Shown here: piece after piece, positions 21,235-29,461 of the stretch
Numbering within the stretch: position 1 is the stretch's first letter
How the letters are laid out: every line of letters begins with the position of its first letter
DNA from: Phycisphaerae bacterium
GTDB lineage: Bacteria; Planctomycetota; Phycisphaerae; UBA1845
NCBI GenBank assembly: GCA_024102815.1
Contig: JAGFJJ010000010.1
Location: 99,423 to 163,422 of the forward strand
Length of the DNA: 64,000 nt
Direction: 5' to 3'
Translations under genes and position numbers: made by a program
Notes under the pieces: model-generated
Seen by the model: only the letters and a program-made list of their open reading frames with translations
Database searches by the model: none
What the model was told of the DNA's origin: nothing

Positions 21235-21296
21235 GGGCGCTCACTTTGCGCACCGATTCGAGTGAGCGCCCTTGCGCGTTATTACTATAGGGGGAC
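21235..21296 (-). repeat. Dispersed ~63-bp palindromic repeat, copy A
   Basis: Read on the minus strand this segment aligns with 57736-57798 at about 80 percent identity with one gap, including the shared core GTAATAACGCGCA and GGGCGCTCA. It contains a perfect 10-bp inverted repeat, GGGCGCTCAC with GTGAGCGCCC, that could form a hairpin. It sits in the gap after the ETF oxidoreductase gene. Confidence 0.75.
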
Positions 21297-21385
21297 CCGC
21301 CGGGTGGCGTGGTCCAGCCCGCCGATGGCGGGCGCCGCGATGAGATTTGCCCCGTTCCCCGACGGCCAGATTGGAGGCCAAACGC

Positions 21386-21463
21386 ATGCAATGGCCACTG
21401 TTACTACTGCTCGGCGTGGCGTTCTGGTTCGTTACGATTCTGGAGAGACTGACGGCGTTCTAA
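21386..21463 (+). CDS. Tiny hydrophobic membrane peptide (25 aa)
   Basis: A 25-residue ORF that starts MQWPLLLLLGVAFW and ends in ERLTAF, with one long hydrophobic run that would span the membrane and a short charged C-terminus. GGAGG precedes the ATG with an ideal eight-base gap, which is the main support. It lies alone between the ETF oxidoreductase and the PrpD-family gene. No family is recognised and no second copy was seen, so expression is a hypothesis. Confidence 0.45.
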   Translation: MQWPLLLLLGVAFWFVTILERLTAF

Positions 21464-21596
21464 AACCAAGCGAACCCCTTGGGGCTCACTGGCATTCGCC
21501 CGCAGGGCGCACGATCGTAGCCGGCGGCTTCAGCCCCCGGTTGCGGCTCGTACCATGTTCAACGATGACTGACGCATTCAATACGAAGGGAACGTC

Positions 21597-22970
21597 ATGA
21601 CCATTGCCAACAAACTCGCCAAGTGGACGAAAGAACTCAAGTTCGAGGACCTGCCCGCCAAGACCGTGCATGAGGTCAAACGGCGCGTGATCGACTCCCT
21701 GGCCACCACCCTGGGCGCCTACTGGTCGCATCCCGCCCGCGTCGCCCGGGCCAAGGCCATGGCCGTCAGCGACATGCCCCCCTCGTCCACGGTCTGGGGC
21801 ACCGACCACCACACCACGCCCGACCTCGCCACCTTCGCCAATGGCGCCATGGTCCGCTACCTCGACTACAACGACACCTACCTCAGCAAGGAACCGGCCC
21901 ACCCCTCGGACAACATCGCCCCCACGGTCGCCGTCACGCAGAGCGCCGGCCGCCCCGGCCGCGATCTCATCCTCGCCGCGGTCATCGGCTACGAAATCCA
22001 GTGCCGCATGTGCGACGCCGCCAGCTTGCGCGCCGGCGGATGGGACCACGTCACCTACGGCGCCCTCTCCACCGCCCTGCTCGCCGGCAAGTTGTGGAAC
22101 CTCTCCGCGGAGCAGCTCGAGCACGCCCTGGGGCTCGCCGGCGTGTGCAACATCACCACCCGCCAGACCCGCACCGGGCAGATCTCCGACTGGAAAGCCT
22201 GCGCCTTCGCCAACGCCGCCCGCAACGGCGTCTTCGCGGCCGACCTCGCCCGCCGCGGCATGACCGGCCCCAACGAAATCTTCGAAGGCCCCAAGGGTCT
22301 CATGCACCAGCTCAACCTCGGCGGGCTCAAGGAGATGACCCTCGGCAAGGACGGCGACTTCATGATCGACAAGACCTACATCAAGTTCTGGCCTGCGGAG
22401 TATCACTCGCAGTCGGCCATCGACGCCTGCCTCCAGCTTCGCCCGCAGATCGGTGGCAAAAAGATTGAGAAGATTCACATCAAGAGCTTCGAGGCCGCGG
22501 TGAGCATCATCGGTTCCGAGCCGGAGAAGCTCCGCCCCACCTCACGCGAGACCGCCGACCACTCCATGTTCTACTGCTGCGCGGCCGCACTGCTCGACGG
22601 CGACGTGACGCTGGCGACGTTTGACGAGGACCGCCTGGCCGATCCGAAAATTCTCGACCTGATCGATCGCACGAAAATCGTCGAGGACGCGGAAATGAAT
22701 CGCGGCTATCCCAAGGGCATCCCCAACGACGTGACCATCACGCTTGCAGACGGTACGAAGCTCAACAAGCGCGTGGACTTCCCCCGCGGCCACGCCGGCA
22801 ACCCCATGACCGACGACGAGGTCGTGGCCAAGTTCAAGCGCATGGCCGACGGCGTGGTGGACGCTCCCACGGCCGACTTCATGCTCGAACAGGCCTGGGC
22901 ATTGGACAAGCTGACCGACGTGACGCCGCTGTTTACGTTCAAGGTGACGGAGCCGAAAGGCGGGAAGTAG
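21597..22970 (+). CDS. prpD: MmgE/PrpD family protein (2-methylcitrate dehydratase-like)
   Basis: A 457-residue member of the MmgE/PrpD fold. Family landmarks include the N-terminal VIDSLATTLGAYWSHP region, YLDYNDTYL followed by HPSDNIAP, and the helical HALGLAGVCN stretch. PrpD dehydrates 2-methylcitrate in propionate breakdown, but the family also holds other dehydratases and no prpB or prpC lies nearby, so the substrate is open. The ATG at 21597 is preceded by GAAGGGAACGTC, a weak ribosome site. Upstream lies REP-like palindromic sequence. Confidence 0.85.
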   Translation: MTIANKLAKWTKELKFEDLPAKTVHEVKRRVIDSLATTLGAYWSHPARVARAKAMAVSDMPPSSTVWGTDHHTTPDLATFANGAMVRYLDYNDTYLSKEPAHPSDNIAPTVAVTQSAGRPGRDLILAAVIGYEIQCRMCDAASLRAGGWDHVTYGALSTALLAGKLWNLSAEQLEHALGLAGVCNITTRQTRTGQISDWKACAFANAARNGVFAADLARRGMTGPNEIFEGPKGLMHQLNLGGLKEMTLGKDGDFMIDKTYIKFWPAEYHSQSAIDACLQLRPQIGGKKIEKIHIKSFEAAVSIIGSEPEKLRPTSRETADHSMFYCCAAALLDGDVTLATFDEDRLADPKILDLIDRTKIVEDAEMNRGYPKGIPNDVTITLADGTKLNKRVDFPRGHAGNPMTDDEVVAKFKRMADGVVDAPTADFMLEQAWALDKLTDVTPLFTFKVTEPKGGK

Positions 22971-23038
22971 ACGGAGCCCGAGCAGGTGACGCCCGCGCGA
23001 CGGAGTTTTCAATTGCGGGATGTGCCCGAGCGGGGTGG

Positions 23039-23058
23039 CCCACCGCTTCAGCGGTGGG
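23039..23058. repeat. GC-rich hairpin in intergenic sequence
   Basis: CCCACCGC and GCGGTGGG form a perfect 8-bp stem around TTCA, after the PrpD-family stop. No T-run follows, so it is more like a REP element than a terminator. Related GC-rich strings (GCCGGCGGCTTCAGCCCCCGG) occur before the PrpD gene near 21520. Confidence 0.45.
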
Positions 23059-23172
23059 GGAGCGACATGGATATTGGGAGGGGGCGTTGCCCACGGCTGT
23101 CAAGTCAGCTTTGCAGCCCCGCTGCCAAAGCGCTGTAGCCCACAGCGAAGGAGAATCTCGGAGGAATTACAG

Positions 23173-24045
23173 TCATTCCATTTCAGCGAGACGATCAACG
23201 TGCGCTTGAGGAAACCAGGGGTTCGGAGTCTCGGCTATACCTGTCAACATATCCGAACAACCGGTAAGCGTGACAAATTCAAGATGCGAAATAGTCAAGG
23301 GTGCCCCCTGCAGCTCATTCCCAGCGAAGCAATCGTGGCCGACAAAAACACTGCACCGATCGACCTGCTTTGGGTCACCATTTCTGGTACCGTTTGCAGC
23401 GTAGTCGATTTTCCAGAGCCTCCCATCTGGAACGACCAAGATCGGCAGAATCAGCGAAAGAAAAGTGCCATTGCACTCTTTGCCTTCGGACGCGGCCTCA
23501 TCCGCCAAGTCTTGCGCGGACGCGAGCGCTTGAGACCACTTTTCGAAGACATCCGCATCGCTTGCAATAATTTCCCCTTCCTTCGACTTGCCAATCTGTG
23601 GGCAATTCTTGCCAACAGGTTCGCCGATTTGATATTCGGAAGCCGGATGATCGCTCACGCGGATCGTCTTGCAGTAACCTGCTATAGCAGGAATGTATGG
23701 ACGATCCTGCGGAACTTGATCGGGGTCGTAGGAGTGCAGCAATTCATGGAAGCTCTCTTCGGGAGCTCGCGGAACACACATGATCAACAAGGGAAAGTTG
23801 GTTGTGACGTGCTTACATTCGACGGCACACCGAACCCGGAAAGGACCTTTGGATTTCTGTGCCCGGATGTCGAATTGGCGGCGTTTGCCAGTTACAGGAT
23901 CGGTGTAGGAACCACCATGTTGGCATTCGAAGCCCAATCCTGAAATTCGCTCTAGACATTGAAGCTCGAAGGCAAAGTCGGATGAGGTATTTAGGTATTC
24001 AAGCATATCCTCTTGGCAAATCGGGAGGTTTTTCAGTTTGGCCAT
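23173..24045 (-). CDS. Putative PD-(D/E)XK nuclease-like protein
   Basis: A 290-residue cytoplasmic protein that I do not recognise as a named family. Its N-terminal half looks like a restriction endonuclease fold of the Mrr/PD-(D/E)XK kind: helix DFAFELQCLERISGLGFECQ, then RRQFDIRA and the sheet VRCAVECKHV, giving Asp and Glu-x-Lys in the expected order. The C-terminal half has no clear features. Base composition is visibly lower in GC than the flanking genes, and no methyltransferase or other defence gene is beside it. The start at 24045 (AAAGGACGGCGAGGGC before it) is preferred over 24132. Recent transfer is inferred. Confidence 0.6.
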   Translation of the reverse strand: MAKLKNLPICQEDMLEYLNTSSDFAFELQCLERISGLGFECQHGGSYTDPVTGKRRQFDIRAQKSKGPFRVRCAVECKHVTTNFPLLIMCVPRAPEESFHELLHSYDPDQVPQDRPYIPAIAGYCKTIRVSDHPASEYQIGEPVGKNCPQIGKSKEGEIIASDADVFEKWSQALASAQDLADEAASEGKECNGTFLSLILPILVVPDGRLWKIDYAANGTRNGDPKQVDRCSVFVGHDCFAGNELQGAPLTISHLEFVTLTGCSDMLTGIAETPNPWFPQAHVDRLAEME

Positions 24046-24187
24046 GCCCTCGCCGTCCTTTGCGCGTCCATTCGCGACTTGCTCAATTCGGGCAAGTGGA
24101 GTGCCCAACGAGTCTCGCGCCGTGGGGAGCAACAGAGGATTCTATCCTTCACTCGTTGAACAGGCGAACTCTCGCGTGGCCCGATTC

Positions 24188-25711
24188 CTACGCGTTCATG
24201 TCCTTCCACCGTTTGGCCAGTTGCCCGAAGATCGCCAGGGCGATGGCCGCGGCGAATCCGGTCGCCGCGAAGGGAATCCATACGTGGTATTGCGGGTGAT
24301 ACGTGTCCCAGAGCAGCTTCGTCGCCGTGTCCGCGTCGACACCGAGAACCGCCTGGAGTTTGGCGAAGGCCTCTGTTCGCGAAACCCCCGTAACCGTTTC
24401 CAGCGTTGCGACCGAACCGTCCCAGGTTTTCCCGGCCACGTACGACGTGTGTTGCACAAGATACTTCAGCGCCAGCGTGGCCTTCTCCCCGTAGTTGCCG
24501 TACACCACGCCCGCGATGTACGAGCCCGCCCCGACGCCCACGCCGACGGGGATGTTGACGTACCCGAGGTAGAGCCCGCGCTTGCCCGGCGGCGCGATCA
24601 GGTTGAGGTACTCGTTCTTCTTCGGCCCGGTGAGCATCTCGCCCAGCGAAAAGCAGACGATACCCAGCAGAAGGAACCAGCCGTTGCCCGTCATTCCCGC
24701 CACGAGCACGCCGGCTGTGGCCATGACCATTCCGAAGAACATGGCCGACAAGGCCCGCATCCGCCGCACCGCCCAAGACACCGGCACCATCAGGCACACG
24801 ATGAGCAGCGCATTGAGCGAAAGGAGCACTTGCTGCGGCACGCGAAGCTGGCCGTTCGGACCCGTTTCGCGCCAGCTCTCGAACGGCGCCCAGGCTGCGA
24901 CCTTGGAGCTGTCCACCCAATCCACGATGAAGTTCGGCTGGAGATCCCAGAGCTGGTACATCATCATCCAGAAGCAGGACATGATCATCAACCAGATGAA
25001 CAGCCGCGGCTCGAACACGTGGCGGATCGTCGTCCAGAGCACACCGAGCGGGTTCTGTGTCTTGGACGCTCCGGACGGCACGTCGCGATAGGTGAACAGC
25101 ATGATGTAATTCATCGCCGTGAAGCCGGCACACGCCAGAAAAAGCGTCCGCCATCCGCCGTCGGCGCGGTTGGCGTTCAGCAGGAGCGGCGATACGTAGT
25201 GCCCGATCAGCGATCCAACGTTAACGATCCAGTAAAAGACGCCCCAGCCGAGCGATGAGCTCTCTTTGCTCAACTGGTGACCGAGCGTTGCCTGCAAGCT
25301 GGGCTTGAAGAACGACGTGCCGAAGGCGAGGATGACAATGCCGGCGAAGAACCCTTCGTAGCTGTGCGTGAACGCCATCATGAGGTAGCCGATGATGTTC
25401 ACGGTGATGGAGAACGCGAGCGAGTTCTTGTAGCCGTAGCGATCCGCGAATCCGCCCGTCGCCATGGGCAGGATCGACTGGATCACCGCCCACCACATGT
25501 AGATCACGCCCTTGTGCTGGGCGGTCAGGTGCAGCCCGCCGGGCTCGGTGGCCTGCATGATGTAGATGGGCGCGACCGGCCGGAGCGTGTAGTAGGCCAG
25601 CCGCTCCCACATCTCGATGATGTTGCACAGCCAGTAGGTGGAGTTAAGTCGCCGTGACGCCGGCGGTGCGAATTCTTCCATCCGGTCGGTGTCGCTCGAC
25701 GAGTTGCTCAA
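24188..25711 (-). CDS. POT/PTR family proton-dependent oligopeptide transporter
   Basis: A 507-residue inner-membrane protein with about 12-14 hydrophobic segments. The first helix carries EMWERLAYYT, the POT signature ExxER that couples to protons, and GTSFFKPSLQATLG lies in the fifth helix region. Substrates are normally di- and tripeptides. The frame starts with a TTG at 25711 preceded by AGAGG with four-base spacing; an ATG ten codons later is the alternative. It is monocistronic on the minus strand. Confidence 0.88.
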   Translation of the reverse strand: MSNSSSDTDRMEEFAPPASRRLNSTYWLCNIIEMWERLAYYTLRPVAPIYIMQATEPGGLHLTAQHKGVIYMWWAVIQSILPMATGGFADRYGYKNSLAFSITVNIIGYLMMAFTHSYEGFFAGIVILAFGTSFFKPSLQATLGHQLSKESSSLGWGVFYWIVNVGSLIGHYVSPLLLNANRADGGWRTLFLACAGFTAMNYIMLFTYRDVPSGASKTQNPLGVLWTTIRHVFEPRLFIWLMIMSCFWMMMYQLWDLQPNFIVDWVDSSKVAAWAPFESWRETGPNGQLRVPQQVLLSLNALLIVCLMVPVSWAVRRMRALSAMFFGMVMATAGVLVAGMTGNGWFLLLGIVCFSLGEMLTGPKKNEYLNLIAPPGKRGLYLGYVNIPVGVGVGAGSYIAGVVYGNYGEKATLALKYLVQHTSYVAGKTWDGSVATLETVTGVSRTEAFAKLQAVLGVDADTATKLLWDTYHPQYHVWIPFAATGFAAAIALAIFGQLAKRWKDMNA

Positions 25712-25930
25712 TATTCCTCTTCCTCTCTCTCAGCTTGGAGCATGCCATGCGGCGGCGAAACAGGAACGGCACGGCCCAGTCTCACCGACTCCCCTCCCGG
25801 GAGGAGCTCACGAAGGACCGGCCGTGCAACGCCACGATGCGGCAACTGCGCCCTAAGTTTCGTCCAATGGCGAAGTTAGGGCTTCGTCATGGTGGGTTCC
25901 CCCAGACTTCGAATCTCGGGAATTCCCACG

Positions 25931-25957
25931 TTGCCAGACGCCAAGTCCGCCTATAAT
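25931..25957 (+). promoter_or_regulatory. Promoter of the cohesin-like protein gene
   Basis: TTGCCA (25931-25936) and a perfect TATAAT (25952-25957) are 15 bases apart, slightly short. The predicted start is about 40 bases before the ATG at 26005. Confidence 0.45.
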
Positions 25958-26004
25958 GGGGAGTCTGGGGCGATTACTCAAGATCTTATCGGAACTCAAC
26001 AGAA

Positions 26005-27462
26005 ATGCGGAACCGTTGTCGTGCGGTGCTCTTCCTGATGGTGACGCTTGTCGGCGTCATTTATTGCGGTTCAGCTAACGCCCAGGTCGAGCTTTCCGTG
26101 CCCGCTGAGCCCCCTTCCACACCAGGTTCGGAAAAGCCGAGGGGGCCGGATTCGCCGCTCGCGACGACGCGGCCCGGTGATCCCGTCGCGTTCATACCGA
26201 CGGCCTCCCTTTGCATGGAGTCCGAGACGCAGTGTCACGTTCCTGACGGCCTCGTACGGACCGCCCTCCGACTTCGTCGCAGTGATGTCCCCATCGTCGC
26301 CGGGCAGTTCTCGCTCCGCTTCGACCCCGATGTGCTGGATATCGTGGACGTCGCCCCCGGTCGTGCCTGCGATCCGGACTCTCCATTCGTTTCAACGTTC
26401 GCCGAAAATGTGAACAAGGAATTGGGCGCCATTTTCCTGGCGGTAAGCGTCGATGCGGCAAACCTCGACGATGCCACGGCCGGTCCGGCCAGCATGGTCT
26501 GCCTGACATTTCGAGCGAAGACGCAGGGCCTTTGCGACGTCGGACTGGTCGCCGGCCTCTCGCCGACCACGACCCTGCTTTCCGACGCCGAGGGCGATTC
26601 CGTGCTTATCCGCAACGACCAGGTGTGCAGCGCAGGTCCTGCGAGCCTGTACCTGAGTCGGTCGCGCGTTGAAGTGGGCCGCCGGTGCGACTGCTTCGGA
26701 GGAACGGCCGACTGTTCGAGCCTGGATTCGGCATGCGCCGCCGGAGTTTGCGATCCCGTGCGCGGTCTCTGTCGTACCGAGCCCGTCAACGAGAACCGCC
26801 CTTGCGACGACGGTGTTGCGTGCACGGTGCTGGACACATGCGTGCAGGGAACGTGCCTGGGCTTCCGGATGGAATGCCCCAGCCTCTGCCTGTCGGCCGA
26901 TCAGCCCTGCCCCACATCCGGGCAGCACATGACGCTTCGCGTCATGCTCGGACGGAGCCTGTCGCGTATTGCGGCCGCGCAGTTCTCCGTGCAGTACGAT
27001 CCGGCCTCAGTCGAATTGCTCAGCGTCAAGCCCGGAGCGCGATGCGATGCAGAGTCTCCGTTCGTCATCGAAGCATTCAAACGAAAGTCGGACGCCGTCG
27101 GTGAGGTTGATTACGGCGTTCTGGTCGACCCATTCGATCTGTCACGGGCGACCCGCGGCCCCTCCACGATTGCCTGCCTGACGTTCCTGGCCAGGACTGA
27201 CTCCCCGGGAGACATGTGCCTCTTCGACAATGGAGGAACAGAGGCGCTGCGACTGGCCGACGACAAGGGGAACCCCGTCCCGATCAACAACGTCGGCGCC
27301 TGCGAGGCCTCCGGCGCCTATCCCTTGCTCTCTTGCATCGGCGCCTGCCAGGACATCCCAGCCACGTCGACGTGGGGGCTGCTGGCGCTCACGCTCGTCG
27401 TGCTGACGGCCGGAAAACTGCTCTTCAATACCGGGTATCGCAAGTCCGGCGATGCGCTCTGA
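26005..27462 (+). CDS. Secreted cohesin-like protein with IPTL-type sorting tail
   Basis: A 485-residue exported protein. Residues 1-27 form a signal peptide ending in ANA. Two cohesin-type beta domains follow, about residues 60-220 and 295-440, each with the pattern AGQFSLRFDPDVLDIVDV or AAQFSVQYDPASVELLSV. Between them is a Cys-rich segment (ENRPCDDGVACTVLDTCVQG). The C-terminus has IPATSTWGLLALTLVVL, a hydrophobic helix and a short basic tail, resembling an IPTL-CTERM sorting signal. It is preceded by a promoter. Binding partners are unknown. Confidence 0.78.
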   Translation: MRNRCRAVLFLMVTLVGVIYCGSANAQVELSVPAEPPSTPGSEKPRGPDSPLATTRPGDPVAFIPTASLCMESETQCHVPDGLVRTALRLRRSDVPIVAGQFSLRFDPDVLDIVDVAPGRACDPDSPFVSTFAENVNKELGAIFLAVSVDAANLDDATAGPASMVCLTFRAKTQGLCDVGLVAGLSPTTTLLSDAEGDSVLIRNDQVCSAGPASLYLSRSRVEVGRRCDCFGGTADCSSLDSACAAGVCDPVRGLCRTEPVNENRPCDDGVACTVLDTCVQGTCLGFRMECPSLCLSADQPCPTSGQHMTLRVMLGRSLSRIAAAQFSVQYDPASVELLSVKPGARCDAESPFVIEAFKRKSDAVGEVDYGVLVDPFDLSRATRGPSTIACLTFLARTDSPGDMCLFDNGGTEALRLADDKGNPVPINNVGACEASGAYPLLSCIGACQDIPATSTWGLLALTLVVLTAGKLLFNTGYRKSGDAL

Positions 27463-27523
27463 TGAAGGGCCGGTCGTGCCTTCCCGGGCGATCAGACAAC
27501 AGATTCAGGAAGTTCGCCTCGTC

Positions 27524-27564
27524 AAAAAAAAGAAGGGCCCGATCGGGATTCGCCGACCGGGCCT
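27524..27564 (-). terminator. Intrinsic terminator, minus strand (perhaps bidirectional)
   Basis: On the minus strand GGCCCGGTCGG and CCGATCGGGCC form an 11-bp stem with one mismatch, followed by CTTCTTTTTTTT. On the plus strand the same hairpin follows the cohesin-like gene but has only a weak T tail, so its main use is for minus-strand transcription. Confidence 0.7.
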
Positions 27565-27603
27565 CATTCCGTTTGCCGCCGTAGGCAGCATCGTCTACTG
27601 CCA

Positions 27604-27654
27604 CTACAGCAGCATACACCTACATTGATCGTCCAACGGATCACCTCCTTCCAT
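27604..27654 (-). CDS. Possible 16-residue leader peptide
   Basis: On the minus strand the ORF reads MEGGDPLDDQCRCMLL. Its first codons contain AAGGAGGTGATCC, a 13-base perfect complement to the 3' end of 16S rRNA, and the terminator at 27524-27564 lies about 40 bases downstream. A TTG seven bases after GGAGG would give a ten-residue peptide in the same frame. Nothing is encoded after the terminator, so this is either a tiny gene, an sRNA or a chance match. Confidence 0.25.
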   Translation of the reverse strand: MEGGDPLDDQCRCMLL

Positions 27655-28150
27655 TAAACGGGACTCTCGGAGGCCGGCGACTGTTGGAAACCGTCGTTCG
27701 CACTCCGAACCCGCCCCGCGAGTCGTCACTCGCGGGCTCAACGCCCGCCGCGACACGTTGCCGGCGCGACGCTCGGCGGAGCGCCAACCCTTGCCGCACA
27801 CGCCCTATTCCGTGGCTTAGCTCAGGGCGCACCACTCCGCACCCATACTATAATGCCTTGCGCAGCCCAGGTTCAACAAAAATTTCCCTCAGGATTTTCA
27901 GAATAAGAAGAAGGCGGCAGCATGCGTCGCATGAGAGGGCGCCGAGGGCGACGTGTTCTTGCGCCTCGCGCCGCCCGACGGATGGGGCGCCCCTTGTGCA
28001 AAAGGTGTCCATGGGGCATGCTTTAGGCAGATCTCGCGGCCTTGCCGGCGCGGAGGCAAGATTTGCCAGCGTGATTCGACTAGCATAAATCCCGCTCGAA
28101 CGAAAACCCGGCCAGAGGTCGGCACGCCTCTGGTAGTGGAGTTGCCCTCC

Positions 28151-28843
28151 ATGAATCTCGGTCACACGATCCGCTTCCTGCACGGATACGTTCGCCAGCC
28201 GCAGACGGTTGGAGCGCTCGCTCCCAGCTCGCGCCCCCTTGCGTTGGCGCTTTCGGAATACGTCCGAACCGCCGGCTCGCCGATCCGAATCCTGGAAGTG
28301 GGCGCCGGCACCGGTCCGATAACCAAGTGCCTTGGCGAGCGTCTGGGCCCCGAGGATCGCCTGGATATTTGTGAAGTGAATCCGGAGTTCATGGAGATCC
28401 TTCGTCGGGACGTGCTCAGCAAGCCGCCGCTGGACCGTGCCTTTCGGCGCGGGGCCGTCCGCCTGTGGAACTGCCGGGTCCAGGACATCGACCACGCGGA
28501 GCGCTTCGATCGCATTGTCTCCAGCCTGCCGTTTACGGTGTTTCCCATCAGCGATGTCGCTGCGATTTTTGAGCTGATTCGGGAGATGCTCGTGCCCGGA
28601 GGTGTCTTCAGCTACTTCGAGTATGAGTTGATGCGTCGCCTCTCGCGAAACTGGTCCCTGGGACCCGGGCGGGCACGGATCAAAGCGGTCTCGGCGTTTC
28701 TCGACGAGCAGATTCGGGCCCATCAGATCAGCTCCCGGCTCGTGCTGGGGAACATCCCGCCGGCCCGCGTGCGCTACCTGCAATTCGAAAGCGCCCCAGC
28801 CGAAACGGCCGGTGCCGTCGTTTCCACCGTCCGGTCCGCCTGA
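28151..28843 (+). CDS. SAM-dependent methyltransferase, PmtA/KsgA-like
   Basis: A 230-residue class I methyltransferase. The start MNLGHTIRFLHGYVRQPQTV followed by GALAPSS is typical of the bacterial phospholipid N-methyltransferase (PmtA) group, and ILEVGAGTGPITKCL is SAM motif I. The acidic residue of motif II is in LDICEVNPEF, and the later RFDRIVSSLPF matches the Asn/Ser-Leu-Pro-Phe motif IV. PmtA makes phosphatidylcholine from phosphatidylethanolamine, but the group also contains rRNA dimethyltransferase relatives, so the substrate is uncertain. The ATG at 28151 starts at the family boundary; upstream frame is not credible. Confidence 0.75.
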   Translation: MNLGHTIRFLHGYVRQPQTVGALAPSSRPLALALSEYVRTAGSPIRILEVGAGTGPITKCLGERLGPEDRLDICEVNPEFMEILRRDVLSKPPLDRAFRRGAVRLWNCRVQDIDHAERFDRIVSSLPFTVFPISDVAAIFELIREMLVPGGVFSYFEYELMRRLSRNWSLGPGRARIKAVSAFLDEQIRAHQISSRLVLGNIPPARVRYLQFESAPAETAGAVVSTVRSA

Positions 28844-28964
28844 TTGGATCACGGAAGCGGCGCGCATCGACATCAGCCCGACCATGCACTACGCTCCCGA
28901 GTCCGAGCTCCGCAGCCCCTGGCTTCCGGTCAGGCGTTAGAGGCCCTGTCAACACACGAGACCG

Positions 28965-29429
28965 ATGTCGCCCCCCGAAGTTATCCTGTTCACCGATGGT
29001 GCGTGCAGCGGAAACCCCGGCCCGGGCGGCTGGGCGGCCATCCTCAGACACGTCGCCACGGGCAGGACCAAAGAGCTCTCCGGGGCCGAGCCGCTCACGA
29101 CGAATAATCGAATGGAACTGACGGCGGTGATCGAAGGCTTAAGAGCATTGAAATCGGATCGGCGGCGCCGGGTGCACCTGGTTGCGGACAGCGAGTACGT
29201 CATCCTCGGCCTCACCCGGTGGATCGACGGCTGGATCGCCAAGGGATGGAAGCGCGGCAATAAGGCGTCGTCGGAGCCGGTGAAGAACGTCGACCTCTGG
29301 CAGACGTTACATAACCTGACTTCCCAGCATGACATGACCTACGAGCATGTTCGCGGTCATTCTGGACACCCCGAGAACGAGCTCTGCGACCGGCTGGCGG
29401 TCGCCGCGATCGCGTCCCTTCGTTCGTAG
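28965..29429 (+). CDS. rnhA: Ribonuclease HI
   Basis: Degrades the RNA strand of RNA-DNA hybrids. The 154-residue protein has the four-acid active site of RNase HI: Asp11 in FTDGACSGNPG, Glu51 in NNRMEL, Asp75 in ADSEYV and the C-terminal Asp in ENELCDRLAV, with RGHSGHPEN carrying the flap His. Length is as expected. The gene lies about 120 bases after the methyltransferase gene. Confidence 0.96.
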   Translation: MSPPEVILFTDGACSGNPGPGGWAAILRHVATGRTKELSGAEPLTTNNRMELTAVIEGLRALKSDRRRRVHLVADSEYVILGLTRWIDGWIAKGWKRGNKASSEPVKNVDLWQTLHNLTSQHDMTYEHVRGHSGHPENELCDRLAVAAIASLRS

Positions 29430-29461
29430 ATTCTTAGCGCGGCCCCGGTAGACTTCCGCCC

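Larger units (their letters stand above)
27463..28150. other. 690-base intergenic region with hairpins and no clear large gene
   Basis: It holds a terminator at 27524-27564, a 16-codon ORF at 27604-27654 on the minus strand and a perfect 9-bp hairpin at 27715-27736 (CCCGCGAGT with ACTCGCGGG). A TATAAT at 27849-27854 has no good -35 box. Longer ORFs across it have odd composition and lack ribosome sites. Confidence 0.5.

Noticed and set aside
19370..21391. Long minus-strand ORF across the ETF oxidoreductase
   Set aside because: Shadow frame of a high-GC gene; the plus-strand protein has clear Fe-S motifs.
27811..27885. tRNA-like pattern with TTAGCTCAG and GGTTCAA
   Set aside because: The spacing is too long and the acceptor and T stems do not pair, so no cloverleaf can be drawn.
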